From: Strobilurus pachycystidiatus
Lineage: Eukaryota; Basidiomycota; Agaricomycetes; Agaricales; Physalacriaceae
Length of the DNA stretch: 64,000 nt
Direction of reading: 5' to 3'
NCBI GenBank assembly: GCA_019915135.1
Contig: JAHLMK010000008.1
Span: 558,001 to 622,000, forward strand
Positions 31,689-43,989 of this stretch are shown one piece after another. A model generated the notes under the pieces. That model saw nothing but the letters and a program-made list of their open reading frames with translations, searched no databases and had not been told where the DNA came from. The position numbers were made by a program, and so were the translations under genes. How positions within the stretch are numbered: the first letter of the stretch is position 1; each line of letters opens with the position of its first letter.

Positions 31689-33678
31689 CTACTCACTTCC
31701 GCCCCAATTCGACACAAGCTCGTTGTCACCTCTTTCCTTTTTGCGACTGCGCGCCTCTAGGTCATGCGACCGCAATCGTTTGAGCGACGGTCGTTTGGTG
31801 TTGGACGTATGCTCATCATGTGGGTTGAGCAGGCTCGCCATCAGCTTCGGGTTTTCACATCGCTCCCGTCTTGCTCTCAGCACCTTCAGACTCGAAAGCA
31901 TGGGAGGTTTTCGTGCAAGCACTGCGGCTTCGAAGTCAGGCAAGTCATGTACGACGCGAAACTTCTAGGTGAAGACCTCATTTGAGGAAAGCGAGTTTGC
32001 AAGCACACAAAACACATACCATGATCCCAATAGAAGCAGCGTAGGATGGCGAAGGCTTCCACAGGTGAGCCGTTAAATTTTCTCGTAGTAGTTCTTCCTG
32101 CACCAAGCCAGTACCAAAAATGCTCGGCCGAAGTGTGGCAATCGTCAGTGGTAGGCGATTGGCACCATTGCTTGTAGCGCTCGATTTTCTGTCCGTGTTT
32201 TCGGATAGCGCGTCTCCATATTGGGAACAAAGGGACTCCATTGCCTTCAGTTTTGTAAGAGCGGCAGCAGCTGTTGGCCTTTCCTGTGGGGCAAAGGAAA
32301 GACAAGACATAATCAATGTCGACAGTTCACCGGATACCAGTAGCTCGCCCGCAGGCCAGGTGGGTTTATTCTTGAGGGTGAGAACTTCGTGTATCAACGC
32401 CACCTCTGCTTTGATGTGTGAGAACGGCGGCTCTCCGGTGTATACCTGTTCGATGGTTCAGCTGACTGGGGAGATGCCCAAAGAGAGCTGACTTCGATAA
32501 TAGTACACCCAAAAGAATACATATCGACCGCCCAGCGGAAGTCACTTGTGTCATGGAAGAGAGACGAGTTCATCATCTCCGGTGCCATCCAACGCACGGA
32601 GCCGTTCAAGAACATGGATGACCCCCCTGTCTGAGATTCCTTTGCGCGGCTTAGACCAAAGTCGGCGAGGACACAGCGATGTTCATCAGTTACAAGAACG
32701 TTGGCCTATTGAGCACGATAAGCGTCAGAGTTGTAGGCGAAGATCTAGTCACTGACACCACGTATGTCGCCATGAATGATATGAGGTTCAAGCGCATGCA
32801 GATATTCAATTCCGGTCATAATCTCAACTACCTATAGAAGGAGTGTTAACGCAACATAATTGATGACTGCCCAAATGGATAGCGCACCGACTGAAAGCGA
32901 TCGTGGGCAGGAAAAGTGCGGAGAAAGCTCATGATGTTGCCGTGCGACATCCACGGTGAAATGAGACAGACCGCAGGGGAGAATTCAGTGAGGTTAACGC
33001 CAATAAAGGGAAGGATGTTAGGATGCTTAAGCTGCTTCCATAGAAGAGCTTCACGACACAAGTCCTGCGAAAACGATTCAGCATCACAGACAGAGACCAC
33101 ATCGACAGACACATACTGCCCGTTGTTTCTCGTAATTAGGATGATTGGTGAATAGCCGGAGGACCTTCAAGCATACTTTGGACCCGAAAAACCATCCTTC
33201 CCATATATCCTAGAGCGGTTTGAGACACCGTGACAATATACAAGGGATGACTTGGTCTGACCGCGAACCCGCCGCCAAAAACAGGATTGTGCCCCATGCG
33301 ACGAGTGCCTTGACAGTAGAGGGAAGTAGGAAGAACGTTGTACCGCTTCCGAAGGAAGTGCTGACACTTGATGCACGCAGCTTTATGGCCAAAGGAGACC
33401 ACTCCATGGGATTCAATCATCTGCGCGCAGATGAGTTCAGCAAGTGAACATAGCTGTTGTCGCACCTGTTGCAAGATATCCATGACCGTCACAGCTAAGC
33501 TGCGGGGAACATCACAGACGGTCCTCCAAGGACTCGCTCTGGTCTGAACGATTTGCGACACGCTTCGCTCGATGAGAGCAACGGGACCGTCGAGAGGGAG
33601 GTCCGACCAATCCATTTCACGGGAAGAGAATAACTCTTTCGGTGAACTGTTCACGAGATGTGGTCTGAGTGGAGCCAA
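31689..33678 (-). CDS. tyrosine-kinase-like (TKL) protein kinase
   Basis: Seven exons: 33678-33262, 33209-33117, 33064-32888, 32831-32757, 32705-32493, 32445-32020 and 31964-31689, giving 558 aa. An N-terminal regulatory part (CIKCQHFLRKRYNVLP) precedes the kinase domain. The kinase motifs are the glycine loop VFGGGFADIWEG, VAIK-type Lys in KVCLKVLR, HPNILPFIGV, the catalytic loop IIHGDIRGANVLV (HGD in place of HRD, common in mushroom TKL kinases), DFGLSR and WMAPEMM. A basic C-terminal tail follows. It should be catalytically competent. Agaricomycetes have expanded this family; roles are unknown. A decayed paralogue lies at about 44 kb on the other strand. Confidence 0.85.
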
Positions 33679-34256
33679 AAGGTGTCGGGAGAAGCGACGG
33701 TATCATACTGTACGGCACTGCAGTGGCACTGCTCCCATTGTAGACGTCACGACCACGAAAGGCACAGCTACTGTATATGGCCTATTAGCACATCAGTTAG
33801 CAGTGACACTGGATGAAGATTCATCTAGAGCAACACGGGCTGGAGAGTCGCCAGGGCACGCCACTGTGAAAATGGTCGTCGCCATTGTTTTGACGCCGTT
33901 CGACGTGGACCTCGCGATTGAGAACGTCCGCACAAGGGAAATCAGCGCTCACCATTTTTTCAAGCATCGATGCGTGCCGCCAACCCGTCGCCAGACTGAC
34001 TGTAGTACTGTTACATGCTAAGAAAGTGCAGTAGAAACGGGCCCTTTCTGAGGCCCAGGGCCGACCCAGATTGATCGAGACTAGAAAGGTAAGTGGCACG
34101 ACCACGTGTTATAAACTTCCTCTTTCGAACACCCATTGTGTTTTTCCATTGTTGCTCTATCTCAACGCTGAGTCACCTTGCCTAAACTCGGACATCTTAA
34201 AAATGCTGCTCTACGCCTCTTCTCCCTATCTGTATACTTCCACTCGCGCCACTCCC
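33679..34256. other. head-to-head promoter region of two kinases
   Basis: 578 bp between the starts of the TKL kinase (minus) and the FunK1 kinase (plus). In-frame upstream Mets for FunK1 exist at 34071 and 34203. The Met at 34257 has the better context. No separate gene seen. Confidence 0.5.
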
Positions 34257-36964
34257 ATGGCTCACTCTACCGGCTTGCGTCGCTCTAGTCGACTGAATCC
34301 CAAACAGACTCCCGCGAGCTCTGTAGATGACGACGATACCGCCCCGCCTTCATTCCCAAACTCCTCACCTCACACCCCTCCACGGCCTACATCCGAGTTC
34401 AAGGCCGGTAACGACAAAATTCTCCAGCAAATGGACATCGACAGTACCCCAGCCAGTCGTGGTGCCGCCGTCGTCTCTGCATTCACAGAGCCTTTCACTG
34501 GCAACCGCGACGACGCCAAATACTACCGCGAAAACTACAGGTCATACCTCAAACAGGACCTTGCCACGAGCCGGGTCTTCATCCACGTGGAGGATTACTT
34601 GCGCGTCGTTTTCAACATCTCTGCGGATTACATGCAGAGCGCTGAATTTGACACTCTCAAGCATGCCATCATAGCGGACGCGGCCTTCAATCAGGTCTTC
34701 GATGTATATCTAGGCCTTTGTGCCACCGTACGCTCCGAGAAGCCTCTTTACAGCGCTCTCGTCGATGTGTACAACACGACGCTGAGGCTACTGGATGCGA
34801 AGGACACCTTCAAAATCCTCCCCCAGGATAGAATTCGTTTCCTCAAGAATGACCCGAAACGGCTGAAATACGGCGTCTTCACCAGCGGTGTCAGTCCCGA
34901 CGTCACTACGGCGCACGAGTCTCTAGCACGCACACAAGCGGGCCAACTCATGACACCAAAACTTGTTGGCGCTGCCTTATTCTCTCACCTTGCTGAGATC
35001 AAGGCCAAGCTACACAATTTGTTTGCGGGCGACACTGCTTCATACAGAATTCTGAAGGACAGTAAGTTGATGCATCTCACATCTCGTAACATTATCATAT
35101 CTAATTTCTCAAACAGAAAAGGATCCCGTTGCCTCCAATGCCGTCTTGCCGTCCCAGGATACGAAGGATGAGGAGGAAGAAGATGAGGACGATTTCGAGG
35201 ACGATGCCGAGGACGAAGAAGAGGATGCCAGCGAGACTGAGGATGAAGACGCCGATAGAAGGACCTCCCCGGTTGTCTCCATCAACGGCAAACGAGTCCG
35301 AACCAACGAGATATCTACTTCTAACAAGGCGCGCCGGACTGTCGAAGACGACGACGTTACTCATGTTCGCCCCTCCGAACTCGTGCTGAAAAGCTCTCCA
35401 CGCAAGCTCAGTGACACCCAGATCCAATTGGCCAGCTATGCGATGGAGGCCTTATCCTCCACCCCCCTGCGCTCCCACTTCACCTTGACCGTCCTCGATC
35501 GTCAACGCTTCCAATTTCATTTCTACGACTCCTCGTCTATCCTCGTCTCATCCATTATCGATATAAGCACGCCGATAGGCAAGACTTATCTTATTGCCTT
35601 CCTCGTTGGTCTCCGCCGCCTCACTACGCTGGAACGAGGGTTCAGGAACATCGTCGATGGCAGCGACCGGTTTTTTCGTAACCGAGGGTTCTTCAGTCAG
35701 CAATTAAAGCACGACGGATCCCGCAAATGGTACAATCTGTTGCGAGGGATGGTCATCGAAACCGGAGCTGGCCGGTTTGTCATGGACGACATTCTCTTTC
35801 GCCAAGCTGGCATCATTGGGCGTCTCACGTACGTCGTTCGGGCATACAAGAAGGATGACCCAGATAAACAGTTTGTGGTGATCAAGATCAGCTGCCCCGA
35901 TGCGTCGCGACGCTCTGAAACAGAGTTGGTGGACTTGGCCAGGAAGGCAGCCGAAGCGACTGCGGATGCTCAATGGGCCCTCAACCATCTCCCCAATATC
36001 ATACATTCCGAGGACCAGACGATCCTGCCTGGCTCTGTGCAAGATCGAGTCGCGACGTTTCTCAACACAGCAGAGTACGTTGGTGGGAAATCATTCTCGT
36101 ATCAATATCGCGTTCTTCGCATCGTCATCATGGAAGAGCTATCCCCCCTGACACTTTGGCAACGGCGCCTGAGTACGCTCAGGTTTTCCTCGACACTCTG
36201 ATGTGTGAGTCTTTCTTATACCCAAACCTACATTCACCTCATAACAATGCACTTTAGTTCATCATTGGCTACATGAATGTCCAGGGATTCTTCATCGCGA
36301 CATCAGCATGAGTAACGTCATGTACCGTCGTGGTGCTGACGGTCAACTGTATGGCGTTCTCAACGACTTTGATCTGTCGTCACTTCTTTCGGATCTCGAG
36401 AATGGTACGGCGACCTCCATTACACGAACCGGCACTCCTCCATTCATGGCACGCGACATTCTTTTGTTCAATTGCCGCCCTCTCTATCGTCACGACCTAG
36501 AGTCGCTATTCTTCGTGGTCCTCATTCTCGCCACCCGACACGCATTGCTACCGCTGCCACAGCCACCCTTGCTTGCATCTGCCTCTCCTCGAAAACACCT
36601 TCTCAAGAGCTCTAAGCCAGCTTTTGATGAGTGGTTTGACTCGTCTATCACTTGGATAACACTTGCTCAGAAAAAGAGCTTCTTCATCACCGATCCCCCA
36701 CCCGAATATGACCCGAAGCGCTTGGTTTCGACGTCATTCACCGGTTTCATTCCTTGGCTTATATCCCTAAGAAAGGTTTTGAGGGAGGGCGGGAGAGCAA
36801 AAATTGATTACTACGAACTGGGAGAGGATGCGCATGAAAAGCCGTTTGCCAATGACACCCTCGGTGGTCACGTTCATTATCCTGCATTTTTGCAGCCGAT
36901 GCGTAATTTTGAGGGTACTCCCCTTACATTGCGAACAGAGGTTGCGACTCAGAATGCTCAGTGA
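34257..36964 (+). pseudogene. FunK1-type fungal kinase with a 1-nt frameshift
   Basis: Exons 34257-35061, 35117-36204 and 36258-36964. The gene has the FunK1 layout: a long N-terminal part (DYLRVVFNISADYM), an acidic linker of Asp/Glu runs near residues 275-310, and the kinase domain. Motifs include TYVVRAYKK, FVVIKISCPDASRRSE, then GILHRDISMSNVMYR (catalytic HRD) and VLNDFDLSS (DFD for DFG). Frame is lost at 36142-36150, in a run of six C. One more C would restore ELSPPDTLATAPEYAQVF and a total of exactly 867 codons. It is either a pseudogene by one deletion or a homopolymer sequencing error; nothing else in the gene is damaged. FunK1 kinases are expanded in mushrooms and linked to multicellular development. 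Confidence 0.75.
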
Positions 36965-37332
36965 CTTCGGGGGCATAGTGGTCTTTGTCGAACGTACTTG
37001 GCTCGCACTGTATATATGCCAAATGTGAAGCTAGTTAAACCTTGTGTACTACTACTTATGAGCTGTTTTGATACGAGTTGAATTATACGGGATTGAAAAA
37101 CGGAAGATAGCTTTACGCCTCTTCGCGAATCGCTATAATCATCCGCACTGATTCGACGCAGATTATTGAACGAACGACCGTGTAGGGAAATATTATATTT
37201 TTTCAGTACTTTTTATACAACCAGACACGACCCCAAAAAATGCCGGGTATTTATCCTCGTAAGGCCAATATAGCAGACATGGGAAGCAATGATATATCGG
37301 AGCAGCACGCGCGAACCATTAGTTGACGACCA
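36965..37332. other. convergent 3' spacer
   Basis: 368 A/T-rich bases between the FunK1 stop and the calnexin stop. They hold both 3' ends. No gene seen. Confidence 0.5.
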
Positions 37333-39350
37333 TTACTTCGCAGCCGCAGCGCGCTTTTTCGCACCGCCCTCCTCCTTCTTCTCATCGCCGGCAGGCGCAA
37401 CGGGGGCAACCTGGGTGGTCTTCTTGTCATCCGGTGAAGGAGCATCAGTCTTCTTCGCTGACTTCAATGGCTCGTGAGCATCGAGGTAGACATACGAGTG
37501 GATACGTGCTTTACCTTAACAACAGGCTTCTGGCTGCTACCAATGAGACCCAAAAGAACGCCAACCATACCCAAGAAGGTGAGGGTGGAAACCGCAAGGG
37601 CAGCGCCAGTCTCGGGGTGGGTCTTGAAGGCAAGGAGGGGATCGAGCTTGAGGAGATCGATGAAGTCGAAAACCTTCTCGCGGATGTAACCAATGGGGTC
37701 CTCAGAGAAAGTGAGGGGCTCCTCGTCGTCGGAATCCTCCTTCTTGGGCTTGGCGGCGGCGGCTTCGAGGGGCTTCTTGATGTCGAACGTCTCGGCAGCG
37801 AGGGCCTGGGCGTCTTTGAGGGAGTGTCCGACATACAAGTTGTCGAAGAGGATGTCCTCAGTCATGGTCCAGAGTTCGATTCCAACACCACCCTACTCAT
37901 CGCGTCAATTCTACTCCGAATTGGAAAGAGAAAGCTCGTACAATCTTCTCAAGGGACTTGACGGGGGTAAGGTCTTCGAAGAAGTCGGGGTTGGCGATCT
38001 TGCGGGGAGCCCACTCGCCAATGTAAGCGGGGTTGTCGATCATGGGTGCGTACCATTTGCCCTTGTAGTCGGGGTTGGCCTTGTTAGGGCTGTGAAGATA
38101 GTGAGCAAAGTGAATGAGCACAAAGTCTAGAGTTAGCTTACCGGTGCCACTCGCCACAGCCAGGAGCCTCTTCACACTTGGGGTTAGAGACAGTCGGGGC
38201 AATCCAGTCACCGTCTTCCTCGTCGTCCCACTCCTCGGGCTTTTCAGCGTCGGGGTCAGGAATGATGAGAGGCTCGTCATCCAACCAGCCCTCAGGCTTC
38301 TCAGCCTCCTCGTCGGGGATCTCGTATGGGGCATCCTCGTCCCAGTCCTCAGGCTACATGGTGATGTTGAGACTCGCTAGCAGAGACACAACCATTGAGT
38401 CTTACCTTGGTAGCCTCGGGGTCAGCGATCTTCTTGGTGTCAACCCAGTCCTCGGGCTTGAGGTCCGAAGCGTCGTCTATCTCTTTGGGAGGGTTGACTG
38501 CGGGTTCGAATTCTTCGAGCAAGGATCCGGAACGTTGGCTTTCTCCGTTGAAGAAAACTTCGAAAGTGTTGTCCGGGCTAGAGAGATTTGTTAGACAAGT
38601 TGGTGTTGCGACGCCAAAAAAGCCTACTTGATGACAAGAGTGTAAAGGTTGGTGAGCTTCTCAATGGTGGGCTTGTGGGGGAGCTTAAGGTGCTTCTCCT
38701 CGAATTCCCCGGTGATGGGGTTCTTGTGGCGGAAGATAAAGTGAACCTAGAAGGGAAAACAGTCTTGAGCTTTTTACCTTACCAAGCGAGCGACGCGACA
38801 AACCTTGGTTCCGGGGCAGGTAAGATCGGGGCCGAACATGACGACCCATGGGGTGGTGTCGGAAAACTCCTTGCCGCTGGTCTGGAAACCATCCTCGAGG
38901 AGCTTGATGTATCCTCCTCCGCAGTTGCCGCCCTGCTGGTACTTGACCTCGTACTGCACGACGAGCGGCTCCGTCTTGAAGTCGATGGGCGTGGAGAACG
39001 GTGCAGTGATGGCGTGGTGCGCGGCCTTGGTCTTGGCGACGAGGCCCTCGTCGCCCTCAATCACAGAGATGGACGGCTCCTCGACCTTCCACTCGCCGAC
39101 ATAGCTGAACGTCTCACCGCCAACGGGAGTCTTCTTCGTGGCCTCGGATGGCGTCCATCGTTCGGCCCAGTCGCCGGTGAATTGCTCGAGGAAGGGCGCC
39201 TTGATTTCGGTCGGCTGGCGGTGTTAATGAGCACACAACGATTTGGTGGCGGGCGCAGGCGGGACTCACGGTGAACACGGGCTTGTCGTCGGTCTGCGCG
39301 AGGGCGGCGGTCGCGGCGAACGCCAGCACGGAGAATGCTGCACTTCGCAT
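37333..39350 (-). CDS. calnexin, ER lectin chaperone
   Basis: Eight exons (39350-39270, 39214-38804, 38746-38628, 38577-38406, 38353-38142, 38089-37942, 37892-37515, 37461-37333) give 549 aa. A signal peptide is clear ([18 protein letters not shown]). The lectin domain contains [20 protein letters not shown] and a Cys in [10 protein letters not shown]. The P-domain repeats follow: [20 protein letters not shown] and [13 protein letters not shown], then [16 protein letters not shown] membrane helix ([19 protein letters not shown]) precedes a basic cytosolic tail ending in KKRAAAAK. Calnexin binds monoglucosylated N-glycans and assists glycoprotein folding in the ER. Long plus-strand open frames over this gene are shadows of its acidic repeats. 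Confidence 0.95.
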
Positions 39351-39534
39351 GGTTGTAAGAGAAAGTGAAGGTGAGAGTTGTCTGGGAACACGCTCAGATC
39401 TAGGTCAAGTCCTAAATAGGCCACGGGGCCACCCTGGGTCTCATGCCACGTCTGTGCCACGTCCGCATTTATTCTCAGGCCGCTTCGGCGCAAACTCGTA
39501 TTCATTCTCAAAAATACAGCTTTATTCTACAACA

Positions 39535-42500
39535 CTACCCTAGCAAATCAGCATGTCCAGAAGCAGACAACGCAAGCTATGCAAGATTTTAGCAATACTC
39601 AAGGGGGGGAAAATTCTTGACTAGAAAAACTCACCACAAACTCGTCATCCAGATATTTAGACACGGCAATTTGGTCCCCAAGACCTTTCCTCCGGCGCGT
39701 TTTCAAAACAAGATCACGCGCCAATGCCTGTCCTGACGCTGGTTCCAGTGGCCGAAGCTTGATGCTTGTGTCCGTAGGATCCCCTGCCCCGCCAGGTTAG
39801 CACACGTGCTACCGAATCTACGAGAAGGCATATACGCACCCGGAACAATCGCCCAATGGTCAAAGACCTGCAAGCAAAACGCCTGTCCCTGGGTCGCAGT
39901 CCGCAAATCGGTTTCAAACCCGTTCGCGTCAATGACCGGAATCAGCGCCTTGACAGTGTACAGCGGTGAGCCAGCCTTGGGAATATCCTGCGTTACATGC
40001 CCACGTCTCCGTGCCAGCACTGTGTACACCGCCGATATACAGTCAGCCGGTGTTTGCACTTCCACATAATATATAGGCTCCATCAACCGAGGTGTCGCCT
40101 ATATAGGCGCCATCATTAGGCATGCACGGAGAAACTAACGCTACGTGGAACGCACCATCAAAAATGATGAGTAGCACACCCTCCTGGCAGTGGGAACGAT
40201 CTGACCGCCTCCTCGGAAGATTGGCTCCTGTGCAAGGCTGGCATCCAACACGCGGAATTTCACATTTCGCATGGCTGTCGTATCCTTCTATTCAGCGATA
40301 AGGACTACCTGGTCACAGGAAAACTCACGTTCATCGCAAAGCGGTCCTTCGCGTGCTCCCCACTGGAATCCCTGTTTGATATGCTCCTTCACAGTTCCCA
40401 AGAGCTTCTTATCGATCTGTAGGAATGCTTTGAATACCCGCCGAGCAAGAGCAAACGCAGACCCACCTGAGAAGGAAGCGTATCATCCACTAAGATATTC
40501 GGCCCACCCTCGTCTGGTCCAAACGCCCATATTGAACGCGACGCAAGCAGATCCCACTGGTACTTCTCTTCAAAGAATTTACCTCTCTCCTTCACGGTCA
40601 TGCGCATGTTGACGCGGCCCCGTTCAATATCCTCGGCAAGACCCCGTTCCAACGGCTCAGCGATCATTGTGATCTTGTTCCTAAAACCCTCTTGTCAGCG
40701 TCATCGCCAAGATACAAGCAACATAGAACAAACTTCTTGTTGGGCGTGTCAGCGTAGCATTTGAGTGCGCTCGTCTCCAGCACTGTTTCGCAGAATTTGG
40801 TAACAGGGTCAGAGACCTTGATTTCGATTTCCGAGAAGAGTTTCCGTAAGTCGTGCATGACACAGTCCAGGTAAAGCTCCCCGGTGCCAATAACCACATG
40901 TTCGCCACTTTCCTCAACTTTGGTCGACACGAGCGGGTAGGACTTGTTGATGGAGCGCAGACCAGACAACATCTTGGGCAGCTCCGACGGCGCAATGGGT
41001 TCGATGGCGATCTTCAACACCGACTGTGTCATATGCTTGATGGGTCTGAAGATATGCAGATCTTCTTCGACATTAACGCTAGCCAGTGTTGCGGTCTTGG
41101 TGATAGATGCATCGACACCACCAATGAGAACGAGATTCCCAGCGGGCACTTCCTCTGCAGCGATGAAGTACCTGGAAAAGATCGAACAATCAGCAAGACC
41201 TCGGAAATCCGATCGAGGACTGACCGAGATTGACATATCCAGATATCATCGACAGTGGTTCGAAGCATATCCTCTTCATCTTCGGGAGAATAACCTTCAC
41301 CAAGAACCTTTATCTCCATACCCTTGCGTAAAGTGCCGCTCATCACACGACCAAAGGCGCGGAAAGACTGGGCGTCCGTCGTGTGGTACAATTTGGTAAC
41401 TTGGACCATGACGGGCCCGGCTGGGTTGCAAGCCTTCATGGAAACAGCAAGATCCGAAGTCTGAGGACCGCTGTACGTTCCCTCCACCTAACGGCTCTCC
41501 ATGAGAAACACTTAGCACAGGACACAGTGTCAAAATTCACCTTGTCTGCCGTAGCCTCCACAGGCGAAGGGATATGCTGCACGATAACATCCACCAATCC
41601 CGTCGCTGGCCCAAAGAATTGGACCAGAACCGCCTTCAACAGCGGCCGAACGTCCATCTTGTACATTACAGGCTTGAGATGTATGCCCAAGCCCGCAAGA
41701 GTTTCCTGTAGACTCTCGGTATCCTCGCTGAGGACCTGGGAGTACAACTTGTACAGCGGTTCCAGGATAAAGTGGATGAAACTCCTATTGTGCTCTGGGT
41801 CCTTCGGTTTTCGAGTGAATTTTCGAGTGTCGGTATCAAAGTAAATGTCCCCCCATAGGCGGTCGGCGAAGGCAGGGACGTCCAGAGAACCGTAAGTGTC
41901 AGCATACATCTGAGCAAACGAGCTGAGGGTGAAACACCACGCCATGTCAGTGCTAGCAAAAGCGACATTGCCGTTCTCTGGGCTGAGACGGAGCGCAGGA
42001 TCGTCATCAATGTTACTGGACGTGAGACGTGAGTTGAGACTCAAGAAAATGAACAGAAAACCTGACCTGATGAAGGTATTGATTTCTTCTATGGTGTGCT
42101 TGATCTTGTAATAAGCATCGGCAGGTTTTATCCTCAGTTCGAGTATCAGGCGGTCAATCTTGTTCACTACAAGGGTGATTTTGGTGTTCTCTTGAATTGC
42201 GTGGCGAATGACAGATTCGGCGCCTACCATGAGCTACCGAAATCGTCAGGTGTTGGGTTGGAAGTTTGAAGGGCAAGTCTTACTCCTTCGACCACGTCTA
42301 CAACAAGCAATATACCGTCGGTTAGGCGTATGGCGGCGGCGACTTCATCAACGAAGTTGACGTGACCTGGTGTATCGATGAAATGGATGAGGTGAGATTT
42401 TCCGGCGGTAGTGGACAGGACAAGGGACATGGGAGAGGATTTGATGGATATTTTACGTTCTCGTGAGAGGATGTGAGTGTCGGTATACCGCGTCTAAATC

Positions 42501-43181
42501 ATTGTAAGGGCGAGTAATGACGGGGAAAACGAGGAGCAAGTACCGGGCGGTCAGCATCCCAGACCAGCTTGTGGGTTTCGAATATGAGCATGTCCATAAG
42601 CGCGGTTTTGCCGTGGTGTATGTGTCCGACAACAGCAACATTTCGTATCATCTCCGGAAAAGCGGTCATGTTCAACAAGAATCTATGATTCCGTTAAGCC
42701 CCACTATGGAGTCAAGCCAACAGTTCCGCGTACCCTTTGTCGAAACGAGTCTCCGGCATGTCTTTTTCTTCGACGGTCCATTTCCGCACCTTGACGGGTG
42801 CTATGATGGGTTCCGTGAGCGGCTGCGCGTCCTCTTCTTGCACCATCGTCTCGACATCAGCGCCGTATACGTCCGAGGCAGATGGATAATATTGCTTGTC
42901 TTCGTGGAGGACGACTGCATTATGCACTGGCTCTGCTCATTCAGAATCTTGTCAACAAGGTAAGACCATGTGCTCTGCAGTGCATACACACCGTCTATTT
43001 CCATTAAGGCGCCCTCGTCCGGGCCTTGCATCGATATGTCCTCATCGTAGCCTTCTAAGGGCGCGGCGCTGCCGGACGGTTGGCCAAAGGACGGGATTTG
43101 GGGCGCTTCGTCGTCGTCGTCCGAGTCAAGGTCGGCCCCGATATAGTTGCCGAACTCGTCATAGTCGTCCATTGAGGCCAT
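39535..43181 (-). CDS. U5 snRNP GTPase Snu114 (EFTUD2), EF-2-like
   Basis: A multi-exon gene beginning [15 protein letters not shown], with the acidic N-terminal extension typical of Snu114 and [17 protein letters not shown]-2-type GTPase motifs follow: [12 protein letters not shown] (P-loop), [10 protein letters not shown] and VVNKIDRL. Later domains show [26 protein letters not shown]-like [13 protein letters not shown], and the EF-2 domain IV/V stretches [15 protein letters not shown] and [12 protein letters not shown]. The end is inferred by a 58-nt intron (39577-39634) joining KYLDDEFV to [13 protein letters not shown]. Snu114 drives spliceosome activation together with Brr2 and Prp8. 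I did not fix every one of the dozen or so exon borders. It starts 141 bp from prefoldin beta on the other strand. Confidence 0.9.
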
Positions 43182-43322
43182 GGTGGAGGACGGGAGGGCG
43201 GGTTCGGTTGTTGGTGATGGTGGAAGTGAACAACCTTCAACGCGTACAAATATTTCGAACTCCGGTCCCTTTCCTTCCTTCCGCTACTTCGCCAACACCT
43301 GGCCAACACTTTTCTTGAAACA

Positions 43323-43894
43323 ATGTCACTATCCGACGACACTCTTCGCAAGGTTACCTTTACGGTTTATCAACCTAGACAAGCACTCAATGTGGCGTAG
43401 ATCCTGGTCCAAATCCAAGCGACCGCCGTGCAATCACAGAAGGCTTTCAACTTATCCCAACAACAAATCGCCACAAAGGACCGCGACAGGAAGAAGATAG
43501 AGCTCACCCTGAAAGAACTGCATGCGATGGAGGGAAATGTGAACATGTACAAGGGTGTAGGAAAGATGTGCGCTCGTTGTCTTCACCTTTGTCGTCGAGA
43601 TCGTTGACGATTGGCCAACCCAGGTTTATGATGGTCCCTCGGAAAGAGATGGAGGGCGATTTGAAAGCCCAGGAGAAGGAGCTCTCAGACGACATCTCAA
43701 GTTTGCAGAAGAAAGTGTGTGCCATGGACAGCAGCATGTCTGCCTTTCCCACTCACACTTCTCCAGGCAAAATATCTCGAGAAACAATTCAACGACGCTC
43801 AATCTCAGCTAAGAGATATCGTACGTTGCCAAATCAGACATTGGATATGTGAGTGCTGACTTATATCTAGTTCCATCACGCGCCAAAGCAATAA
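43323..43894 (+). CDS. prefoldin beta-type subunit (subunit 1 like)
   Basis: Exons 43323-43352, 43401-43567, 43624-43714, 43767-43820 and 43871-43894 give 121 aa, the normal size. Two long coiled-coil helices (ILVQIQATAVQSQKAFNLSQ ... KKIELTLKELHAM and EMEGDLKAQEKELSDDISSL ... KYLEKQFNDAQSQLRDI) flank the short beta turn MYKGVGKMFMMVPR. Prefoldin delivers unfolded actin and tubulin to the CCT chaperonin. The last exon codes only FHHAPKQ. Assignment to subunit 1 rather than another beta subunit is by overall pattern and less sure. Confidence 0.8.
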
Positions 43895-43989
43895 CATTCC
43901 ATGGATTCTCTCGATTGTGTATCTTACTGTATCTATAGCAATAAACTCGCCCTGTCTTCTTTGGTCTGCATTCGCATTTTTCTCGCAGG

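Noticed and set aside
38588..39274. 228-aa plus-strand open frame over the calnexin gene
   Set aside because: It is antisense to well-conserved calnexin exons and crosses introns. A shadow of acidic repeats and GC-rich codons.
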